A DNA stretch of 41,149 nt from Burkholderiales bacterium (GTDB lineage: Bacteria > Pseudomonadota > Gammaproteobacteria > Burkholderiales > Burkholderiaceae_E): positions 1 through 41,149 of the forward strand of contig QEVN01000003.1 in NCBI GenBank assembly GCA_003576795.1, in the 5' to 3' direction. The position numbers and the translations under genes are program-made. This document shows positions 35,353 through 41,149 of this stretch, piece after piece (position 1 is the stretch's first letter; every line of letters begins with the position of its first letter). The notes under the pieces are model-generated. The model was not told the origin of the DNA and searched no databases. It worked only from the letters and a program-made list of their open reading frames with translations.

Positions 35353-36020
35353 CGAAGGACATCGTCGTCGACTGGTACTTCGACTTCGTCTCGCCTTTCG
35401 CGTACCTGCAGAGCACGCAGCTCGATCGCATCGCCGAGCGTGCGACGCTGCGCTGCCGCCCGGTGCTCTTCGCCGGATTGCTGAAGCACTGGGGCAACGT
35501 CGGTCCGGCGGAGATCGCGCCGAAGCGCCAATGGACCTTCGAGCACGTGGCCTGGATCGCGCAGTCGAACGGCCTCGCGCTGACGCTGCCGCCGATGCAC
35601 CCCTTCGTGCCGCTCCCGCTGCTGCGCCTGGCCATCGTCCTGGGCAGCGAGCCGGACGTCGTGCGACGGCTGTTCGCCTTCGTCTGGCGCGACGGACACC
35701 TGCCCACCGAGCGCGATGCGTTCGCGGCGCTGCTCGACGAGTTCGGCGTGCGGCCCGAAGCGCTCGAATCGCCGCAGACGAAGCAGACGCTGCGCGCGAA
35801 CACCGACGAGGCGATCGCCGCCGGCGTGTTCGGCGTGCCGACCGCCGTGATCGAAGGCGAGCGCTACTGGGGCTTCGATTCGACGCCGATGATCGTCGCG
35901 CGGCTTGAAGGCCACCCGTTCTTCGCGTCGGACGCCCTGCGGACCGCGCGTGCGCTGCCCGAAGGCGTGCAGCGGGAAGGCGTGCAGCGCCCGGGCGCGC
36001 TCAACCCCTCGGCAGGATGA
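35349..36020 (+). CDS. 2-hydroxychromene-2-carboxylate isomerase / DsbA-like oxidoreductase
   Basis: A 223-residue thioredoxin-fold protein of the NahD/kappa-class GST family. The N-terminus W-Y-F-D-F-V-S-P-F-A-Y (about residues 9-19) gives the glutathione-site Ser15 in place of a CxxC pair. Other family parts are H-W-G-N (about 48-51), K-R-Q-W (about 60-63) and A-G-V-F-G-V-P-T-A-V-I (about 159-169). The last ~25 residues hold an imperfect short repeat (E-G-V-Q-R twice) and overlap the 3' end of the convergent quinone oxidoreductase gene. It is coupled to the isomerase-like crotonase, so it may act in the same pathway. Substrate unknown. Confidence 0.86.
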   Translation: MTKDIVVDWYFDFVSPFAYLQSTQLDRIAERATLRCRPVLFAGLLKHWGNVGPAEIAPKRQWTFEHVAWIAQSNGLALTLPPMHPFVPLPLLRLAIVLGSEPDVVRRLFAFVWRDGHLPTERDAFAALLDEFGVRPEALESPQTKQTLRANTDEAIAAGVFGVPTAVIEGERYWGFDSTPMIVARLEGHPFFASDALRTARALPEGVQREGVQRPGALNPSAG

Positions 36021-36981
36021 CGACCTTCCCCTTCACGCGCCGCTCCATCACGTCGCGCAGCGCCTGCCCCGCCTGCTCCAGCGCGTAGCGGTGCGTCACC
36101 GGCGGATGCACCTTGCCGGACGCATACAGCCCGAACAGCTCCTTCATGTGCTCGCGCGTGCGTTTCGGATCGCGCTGGATGAAGTTTCCCCAGTACGCGC
36201 CGACCAGCGACGCGGTCTTCAGCAGCGGCAGGTTCAGCGGCATCTTCGGGATCTCGCCGGCAGCGAAGCCGATCACCAGATGCCTGCCCTCCCACGCGAT
36301 CGAGCGGAACGCCTGCTCGCTGAGCTCGCCCCCCACCGGGTCATAGATGACGTCGGGCCCGTTGCCGCCGGTGAGCGCCGCGATCCGCTCGCGCAGGTTC
36401 TCGTGCGAGTAGTCGATCGTCGCGTCGGCGCCGTGCTCGCGGCACAGCGCGAGCTTGTCCTCGCTGGAGGCGCAGGCGATCACGCGCGCGCCCATCGACT
36501 TGCCGATCTCGACCGCCGCGATTCCCACGCCGCCCGCGGCGCCGAGCACGAGCAGGGTCTCGCCCGGCTGCAGCTTCGCGCGATCCTTCAGCGCGAAGAG
36601 GCTCGTACCGTACGCGAGCACGTAGGCCGAAGCCGTCGCGAAATCCATTCCGTCGGGCATCGGAACGACCCGCTGTGCGTTCACGACGAGCTGCTCGGCG
36701 TAGCCGCCCCACGGGGTGTTCGCGATCACGCGATCGCCGGCCTTCCATTGCGTCACGCCCTCGCCCACCGACCGCACGACGCCGGCCACCTCGGCGCCCG
36801 GCGTGAACGGCAGCGGCGGCTGCACCTGGTATTTCTTCTGGATGATCAGCGAATCGGGGTAATTGACGCCCGCCGCGTGCACGTCGATCAGCACCTCGCC
36901 GGTCGCCGGCGCCGGCGACGCCACTTCCTCGACGACCAGCGACTCGGGCGGACCCCATTGCCTGCAGACGACGGCTTTCAT
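36001..36981 (-). CDS. NADPH:quinone oxidoreductase family protein
   Basis: A 326-residue medium-chain dehydrogenase/reductase of the quinone oxidoreductase (zeta-crystallin) type, with no catalytic zinc ligands evident. It has an N-terminal GroES-like domain with H-A-A-G-V-N-Y-P-D (about 37-45) and P-F-T-P-G-A-E-V-A-G-V-V (about 58-69), then a Rossmann motif L-V-L-G-A-A-G-G-V-G-I-A-A (about 142-154). It likely reduces quinones or enones using NADPH in the cytoplasm. The start at 36981 is chosen because the N-terminus M-K-A-V-V-C-R-Q-W-G is canonical; the longer in-frame opening upstream is not. Confidence 0.94.
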   Translation of the reverse strand: MKAVVCRQWGPPESLVVEEVASPAPATGEVLIDVHAAGVNYPDSLIIQKKYQVQPPLPFTPGAEVAGVVRSVGEGVTQWKAGDRVIANTPWGGYAEQLVVNAQRVVPMPDGMDFATASAYVLAYGTSLFALKDRAKLQPGETLLVLGAAGGVGIAAVEIGKSMGARVIACASSEDKLALCREHGADATIDYSHENLRERIAALTGGNGPDVIYDPVGGELSEQAFRSIAWEGRHLVIGFAAGEIPKMPLNLPLLKTASLVGAYWGNFIQRDPKRTREHMKELFGLYASGKVHPPVTHRYALEQAGQALRDVMERRVKGKVVILPRG

Positions 36982-37120
36982 TCGATTTCCCCCGATGGAC
37001 CGCGCCGTGCGGCGGCGCCGGCGCCCAGCCGATTCTAGCGATTCGCCTGCGCCGCGCCACGCCGTGCCGGGCACCGCCCGTGCAGTGCCTTCAGCGTCTT
37101 CGTTTGCTAGTCTCCGGTGC

Positions 37121-38287
37121 ATGCTGCCCGAGCCCCGAAACGACCTCGACGAGTGGACCGCGCGGTTCCTGCGCGAAACCACCGAGCACGCGCTCATCGT
37201 CGTGCGCCCCGACGGCATCATCGAAGGCTGGTTCGGAGCGGCGACCCGACTCTTCGGCTACGAGGAGAGCGAAGCGATCGGTCTCGACGTCGGCGAACTC
37301 TTCATCCCCGAGGACCGGCGCATGGGGATCGATCGGCAGGAGATCCGCGCAGCGCTGGCGGCGGGTAGATCCGAGGACGATCGCTGGCACCTGCGCAAGG
37401 ATGGCAGCCGCTTCTGGGGCAGCGGCGTGCTGTCGGCGCTGCGCGACGCGGACGGAGGCGTCTCGCGGCTCGTCAAGCTGATGCGCGACCGCACCGACCT
37501 GCGCACGCAGATCGTCGCGTCGCAGAACCGGCTCGCCGCCCGCGAACGGGAGAACCGGCACCGATCGGAGTACGTGGTGTCGATCGCGCACGAGATGCGC
37601 AACGTACTCTCGCCGATGCAGAACGCGGCAACGCTGATCGGCCTGTCGAACGACGAAGCGGTGCGCAGGCGCTCGCTGGACGTCCTGCAGCGCCAGCTCG
37701 ACGGGCTGTCGAAACTGCTCGACGACCTCGCCGGTGCGTCGCATCCCGCACCCGAGCGCTTCGTGCTCGAGCGCCATCCGGTCGTCGTCCAGGACGCGGT
37801 CGACCAGGCGGAAGCGGCCGTGCGCGCCACCGTCGAAGAGAGGGGACAGGGCCTCGCCTGCACCTATCCGCTGATCCGCTTCGCGGTCGATGCCGACCCG
37901 CAACGGCTCCAGCAGATGCTGCTGAACCTGCTCGGCAACGCGATCAAGTTCACGCCGCCCGGCGGACACATCGCGATGAGCGCAACGATCGAAGGCGACA
38001 TGGCGGTGATCCGCGTGACCGACAACGGCATGGGCATCGCGCCGGAACTGCTGCCGCACATCTTCGAGCTGTTCACGCGCGACGACGCCCGCGCCACGGC
38101 GCCGGGACTGGGCGTGGGACTCGCAGTGGTGAAGGAGCTGGCCGTGATGCACGGCGGCGGCATCGAGGCCCGCAGCGCGGGGATCGGCAAGGGCAGCGTG
38201 TTCGCGCTGCGGCTGCCGCTCGCGCATGCGGGCAGCAATCCCGAGACGCCGCGAGTGACCCGACCGACGGGCGAAGGCGCGCCGTAG
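37121..38287 (+). CDS. PAS-domain sensor histidine kinase
   Basis: A 388-residue cytoplasmic histidine kinase. Residues ~15-125 form a PAS domain (A-L-I-V-V-R-P-D-G-I-I-E-G-W ... F-G-Y). A short coiled linker (about 128-150) leads to the H-box S-I-A-H-E-M-R-N with phospho-acceptor His157. The ATPase part has N-L-L-G-N-A-I-K-F-T (N box, about 269-278), D-N-G-M-G-I (about 302-307) and G-L-G-V-G-L-A-V-V-K (about 328-337). There is no transmembrane segment and no response-regulator gene next to it, so it is an orphan. It is divergent from the quinone oxidoreductase. Confidence 0.93.
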   Translation: MLPEPRNDLDEWTARFLRETTEHALIVVRPDGIIEGWFGAATRLFGYEESEAIGLDVGELFIPEDRRMGIDRQEIRAALAAGRSEDDRWHLRKDGSRFWGSGVLSALRDADGGVSRLVKLMRDRTDLRTQIVASQNRLAARERENRHRSEYVVSIAHEMRNVLSPMQNAATLIGLSNDEAVRRRSLDVLQRQLDGLSKLLDDLAGASHPAPERFVLERHPVVVQDAVDQAEAAVRATVEERGQGLACTYPLIRFAVDADPQRLQQMLLNLLGNAIKFTPPGGHIAMSATIEGDMAVIRVTDNGMGIAPELLPHIFELFTRDDARATAPGLGVGLAVVKELAVMHGGGIEARSAGIGKGSVFALRLPLAHAGSNPETPRVTRPTGEGAP

Positions 38288-38295
38288 CCAGGCTC

Positions 38296-38301
38296 TATAC
38301 T
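38296..38301 (+). promoter_or_regulatory. Possible -10 element of the tRNA-Ser gene
   Basis: TATACT lies 12 bases before the first tRNA nucleotide. No good -35 was found at 16-18 bases upstream, where the histidine-kinase gene ends. Confidence 0.35.
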
Positions 38302-38312
38302 CTTGGCCCCTG

Positions 38313-38401
38313 TGGAAGAGTGGCCGAGCGGCTTAAGGCACCGGTCTTGAAAACCGGCGACGGGCGACCGTCCGTGGGTTCGAATCCCACCTCTTCCGCC
38401 A
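38313..38401 (+). tRNA. tRNA-Ser (anticodon TGA)
   Basis: An 89-base class II tRNA. The acceptor stem GGAAGAG pairs with CTCTTCC, followed by discriminator G and an encoded CCA end. The anticodon stem CCGGT/ACCGG flanks the loop CTTGAAA, giving anticodon TGA, which reads UCN serine codons. A long variable arm (about 38357-38374) fits serine. The T-arm GTGGG-TTCGAAT-CCCAC is canonical. Confidence 0.97.
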
Positions 38402-38493
38402 TGCCAGGCAGCGAATCGCCCCCTCTGACGCGGCGCCCGATTCGACAACGGCATGGCCCGCCCTGAGCGGACCCGGCGATACGCTCCCCGGCG

Positions 38494-38886
38494 CTAGCGG
38501 GTCATGCGCACCGTCCATCCGTTGCGCATTGCACCCTCGAGCCTGCCATCGCCGACGCGCTTCATCGTCAAGGTGAAGTCGGGGCAACCGCTCAACACCT
38601 TCGACCGCATCACCCGGAAGACCAGTTCCTCGGCGCTCGCGCTGCGCACGATGATCGGGGCTTCGCGGCCGGCGCACGCATCGCGTTGATCGTGCGCGTT
38701 CGTCGCCCAGGTTCCGGCGTCGTCCTTCACGTCCACGCTGCCCTCGATCCCGGCGCGCTGGTCGCTGTCGATCGAAAGCTTCCAGGTTCCGTTGTGCGGA
38801 TTCGGCGTCTGGGCGAATGCGCCTGCCGCGACAAAGCAGAGCGCGACGAAGGCTCCCCGCGGGAATCGGGCGATGGTTCGAAGCAT
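38494..38886 (-). CDS. Small secreted protein of unknown function
   Basis: A 130-residue protein with a signal peptide (hydrophobic residues ~11-25, A-F-A before the mature Q-T-P-N-P-H). The mature part begins N-G-T-W-K-L-S-I-D, a pattern common in small beta-rich secreted proteins, and has three Cys residues. The C-terminus V-G-D-G-R-L-E-G-A-M-R-N-G-W-T-V-R resembles a last beta-hairpin. The ATG at 38886 is chosen over a farther one because AAGGGAG lies seven bases before it and the signal peptide starts directly. No named family recognised. Confidence 0.75.
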   Translation of the reverse strand: MLRTIARFPRGAFVALCFVAAGAFAQTPNPHNGTWKLSIDSDQRAGIEGSVDVKDDAGTWATNAHDQRDACAGREAPIIVRSASAEELVFRVMRSKVLSGCPDFTLTMKRVGDGRLEGAMRNGWTVRMTR

Positions 38887-39088
38887 GATCACTCCCTTCC
38901 GAAGGCCGATGTCGAGAACGAAAGAAACGACCATCGTGCCGAGCGGTACGCATTACCCCGCGGGTGCGATTCCCGCTCCCTGCGTCGGAAATCTAATCAT
39001 GCGCCCGGCCGATGCGCCAGTCCCCGTTTGGCTCGCGGGTTGTCGCCGCAGTCGCGTCCAGCTCCGGCACTCCGGTCCGCAGAGAAAA

Positions 39089-39102
39089 CAAACGATTGTT
39101 TG
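39089..39102. promoter_or_regulatory. Inverted-repeat operator candidate before the TetR/mutase genes
   Basis: CAAAC-GATT-GTTTG is a perfect 5+5 inverted repeat in an A/T-rich pocket, 54 bp before the TetR start at 39157. AAAC-N4-GTTT sites are typical of TetR-family regulators, so autoregulation of the TetR-mutase operon is likely. The surrounding intergenic region 38887-39156 shows no other feature. Confidence 0.45.
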
Positions 39103-39156
39103 CCTTCCGGCCTCAACTGCGCTACCTTCTGCGCCGATGACCCACGCACCTCGCCC

Positions 39157-39780
39157 ATGACCCGCGCATCCGATCCCGCCGCCGTCGCGCCCGCCGGCGC
39201 AAAAGCCGGCCTGAAGCGGATGAACAGCCGCCTGCCGCAGCTGCTCGACCGCGCCGCGGCCGTGTTCGCCGAGCACGGTTTCGCCGGCGCATCGGTGCGC
39301 GAGATCGTCGGCCCGATCGGGATGCTGCCCGGCTCGCTCTACAGCCACTTCCCGACCAAGGAAAGGCTGCTGGTGGCGGTGTACCGCGAAGGAGTCGACC
39401 GGATCTCCAGAGTCGTCGACGAGGCGATCGCCAAGGAGAGCGACCCGTGGGCGCGCCTGGAGGCCGCCTGCGTCGCGCATCTGCGCTCCCTGCTCGACAA
39501 GACCAGCTATTCGCAGGTCGTCATCCGCGTGCGCCCGTCCGACGCCCCTTCCGCGGCCGAGGAGCTGATCGCGCTGCGCAACGACTACGAATCGCGTTTC
39601 ACCGCGCTCGTGGATGCGCTCGAACTGCCGCGCAACGTCGATCCCCGCGACTTCCGGCTGCTGCTCGTCGGCGCGTTGAACTGGAGCCAGACCTGGTACC
39701 GCCCTTCCGGCAACCGCAAGCCGGCGGATATCGCGAGGCGGTTCGTGCAGATCCTGAAGACCGGCATTGCCGACCATTGA
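39157..39780 (+). CDS. TetR-family transcriptional regulator
   Basis: A 207-residue TetR protein. The HTH lies at about residues 29-68: [21 protein letters not shown], then [14 protein letters not shown]. The C-terminal domain includes [10 protein letters not shown] (about 178-187), frequent in regulators of acyl-CoA metabolism. It is the first of three rightward genes (11-bp gap to the B12 subunit) and is preceded by an inverted repeat. It likely senses a CoA ester linked to the mutase substrate; this is inference. Confidence 0.9.
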   Translation: MTRASDPAAVAPAGAKAGLKRMNSRLPQLLDRAAAVFAEHGFAGASVREIVGPIGMLPGSLYSHFPTKERLLVAVYREGVDRISRVVDEAIAKESDPWARLEAACVAHLRSLLDKTSYSQVVIRVRPSDAPSAAEELIALRNDYESRFTALVDALELPRNVDPRDFRLLLVGALNWSQTWYRPSGNRKPADIARRFVQILKTGIADH

Positions 39781-39791
39781 AGGAACGAAGC

Positions 39792-40220
39792 ATGGAGAAG
39801 AGCGCACTGCGCCCCCGCGTGCTGATCACGAAGATCGGCCTGGACGGCCACGATCGCGGCAGCAGGCTCGTGGCGGCCGCCTGCCGCGACGCGGGGATGG
39901 AAGTCATCTACACGCCGCCCTGGCAGACGATCGCTGCGGTCGTGAAGATCGCCTCCGAGGAGGACGTCGACGTGATCGGCATCTCTTCGCTGGCGACCGA
40001 TCACCTGATCGTGCCGAAGCTGATGTCGGCGCTCGTCGAAGCCGGGCTCTCGCACATCGCCGTCGTCGTCGGAGGCATCGTGCCCGACAACGAGGAGGAA
40101 GCGCTGCTCGAGTCGGGCGTGCGCGAAGTCTTCCATCCGGGAACCCCGCTCGAGGCGATCACCGAGCGGATTCGCCGGTACGCGATCGAAACACGCGCCC
40201 AGGGCGCCGCATCCGAATAG
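39792..40220 (+). CDS. Cobalamin-binding small subunit of an acyl-CoA mutase
   Basis: A 142-residue stand-alone B12-binding domain. The D-x-H-x-x-G motif is D-G-H-D-R-G at residues 18-23, with His20 as the probable lower cobalt ligand. S-S-L-A-T-D-H follows at about 60-66 and G-G-I-V-P at about 93-97, as in the C-terminal domain of methylmalonyl-CoA mutase. Such split subunits occur in isobutyryl-CoA mutase and 2-hydroxyisobutyryl-CoA mutase. It lies 14 bp before the large-subunit gene. Confidence 0.93.
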   Translation: MEKSALRPRVLITKIGLDGHDRGSRLVAAACRDAGMEVIYTPPWQTIAAVVKIASEEDVDVIGISSLATDHLIVPKLMSALVEAGLSHIAVVVGGIVPDNEEEALLESGVREVFHPGTPLEAITERIRRYAIETRAQGAASE

Positions 40221-40234
40221 CGAGGAACAAAGCC

Positions 40235-41149
40235 ATGGGACGTCCCGTACCCTCGACCCCCGCTCCCGGGAAGACCGACAGTGCCGAAGCACGAAGGCTC
40301 TGGGAAAAGGACTACGCCGACGCCGTGCCCGTCGACCGCCTGGTGCACAACGTATCGGGCATCCCGATCAAGCCGCTGTACACCGAGCGCGACTGGGACG
40401 GCTACGGCACGGACAACCCGCTCGGCTATCCGGGACAGGCGGACTTCACGCGCGGCATCTACGCCTCGATGCACCGCGGCCGCACGTGGACGCAGCGCCA
40501 GCTGATCGGCCTGGGCACGCCGAAGGAATACAACCAGCGGCTGCTCACGATCATCGGACAGGGTGCGACGGCGGTATCGCTGATCCCCTGCAACTCGGTC
40601 TACCGCGGCTACGACATGACCTCGGTCGACCCGCAGCTGCTCGGCACCTGCGGCGTGGTGATCAACAACGTCGAACACATGGCGGAGAGTCTCGACGACG
40701 TCGACATCGGCGAGATGTCGTGCTCGCTGAACGATCCGTCGCCGTTCACGCTGCTCGCGTTCATGCTCATCGTGGCCGAGCGCCGGGGAATCGACTGGCG
40801 CAGGATCTCCGGCACGTCGAACCAGAGCGACTACATCTCGCATTTCGTCGCGAACCACATGTTCTACCGGCTCTCGCTGACGGGCGCGCGCCGGATGCTG
40901 ATCGACCACATCGCGTACTGCCGCGAACGCGTTCCGCGCTGGAATCCGATGTCGGTCGTCGGCCAGCACATGCAGCAGGCCGGAGCAACGCCCGCGGAGG
41001 TGATCGCCTTCACGCTGTCCACCGCGATCCAGAACGCCGAAGACTGCATTGCGCGCGGCATGGATCCCGACCAGTTCCTGCCCCGCTTCACCTTCTTCTT
41101 CGACATCTCGCTGAGCTTCTTCGAGGAGATCGCCAAGTTCCGCGCGGCG
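40235..41149 (+). CDS. Acyl-CoA mutase large subunit, divergent methylmalonyl-CoA mutase family (partial)
   Basis: The first 305 codons of a protein continuing beyond the window. The TIM-barrel entry resembles B12-dependent acyl-CoA mutases: [15 protein letters not shown] (72-86), V-Y-R-G-Y-D (about 123-128), G-Q-H-M-Q-Q-A-G-A (243-251) with the conserved His245, and [17 protein letters not shown] (about 287-303). The active site differs from methylmalonyl-CoA mutase. The stretch equivalent to M-V-R-N around Arg207 reads F-V-A-N (204-207), the Tyr before the catalytic His is Gln244, and T-I-Q-N-D is T-S-N-Q-S-D. So the substrate is probably not methylmalonyl-CoA. The ATG follows a GAGGAA site. 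Confidence 0.88.
   Translation, partial: MGRPVPSTPAPGKTDSAEARRLWEKDYADAVPVDRLVHNVSGIPIKPLYTERDWDGYGTDNPLGYPGQADFTRGIYASMHRGRTWTQRQLIGLGTPKEYNQRLLTIIGQGATAVSLIPCNSVYRGYDMTSVDPQLLGTCGVVINNVEHMAESLDDVDIGEMSCSLNDPSPFTLLAFMLIVAERRGIDWRRISGTSNQSDYISHFVANHMFYRLSLTGARRMLIDHIAYCRERVPRWNPMSVVGQHMQQAGATPAEVIAFTLSTAIQNAEDCIARGMDPDQFLPRFTFFFDISLSFFEEIAKFRAA

Noticed and set aside
38313-38500. tRNA-Ser as an attachment site of an integrated element
   Set aside because: No integrase gene, no repeated tRNA 3' end and no change in composition were seen in the following sequence.

Overview
The window is about 41 kb of GC-rich chromosomal DNA, with almost no intergenic space, ATGA/GTGA-coupled genes and GTG/TTG starts. 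The gene content fits a free-living betaproteobacterium of the order Burkholderiales: a short-form 6-phosphogluconate dehydrogenase, a TRAP transporter beside CoA-ester catabolic genes, a Tad pilus operon and a PreQ0-type transporter. The genus cannot be fixed from the sequence. No insertion sequence, integrase, CRISPR array or rRNA was seen.

Layout. (1) 1-6441: carbohydrate core. The zwf 3' end and tkt run rightward; galU, a glucoamylase-like protein, gnd and pgl run leftward. This is the oxidative pentose phosphate pathway plus UDP-glucose synthesis, with a 14-bp tandem repeat where tkt meets pgl. (2) 6521-8149: two degenerate alpha/beta hydrolases resembling the pair that accompanies exosortase A systems, with no exosortase in view. 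(3) 8121-19548, leftward: a 13-gene, mostly overlapping Tad (Flp) pilus operon running flp, tadG-like, tadE-like, secreted protein, second small pilin, cpaB, cpaC, FHA-cpaF, tadB, tadC, DUF192, TPR lipoprotein, tadE-like. No tadZ/cpaE or prepilin peptidase is present here. (4) 19927-21252: aceA with a clear terminator.

(5) 21666-28882, rightward: enoyl-CoA hydratase, BadH-like SDR, atypical crotonase, acyl-CoA dehydrogenase, TRAP transporter P-Q-M and a TetR regulator. This looks like uptake and beta-oxidation-type breakdown of an organic acid, perhaps alicyclic or aromatic-derived. A perfect 14-bp palindrome lies just before the first gene. (6) 28945-34112: rmuC, a small secreted protein, a YbbP-like ABC permease and a YhhQ-like transporter. 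(7) 34195-34400: a 206-bp palindromic element with 42-bp arms. (8) 34504-38401: a dienoyl-CoA isomerase-like crotonase, a DsbA-like isomerase, a quinone oxidoreductase, a PAS histidine kinase and tRNA-Ser(TGA). (9) 38494-41149: a small secreted protein, then TetR, a B12-binding subunit and the N-terminal part of an unusual acyl-CoA mutase cut by the window end.

The most promising leads are the divergent B12-dependent mutase, the Tad operon with a phosphopeptide-type domain on its ATPase, the orphan exosortase-type hydrolase pair, the long palindromic element, and the crotonase lacking both hydratase glutamates.
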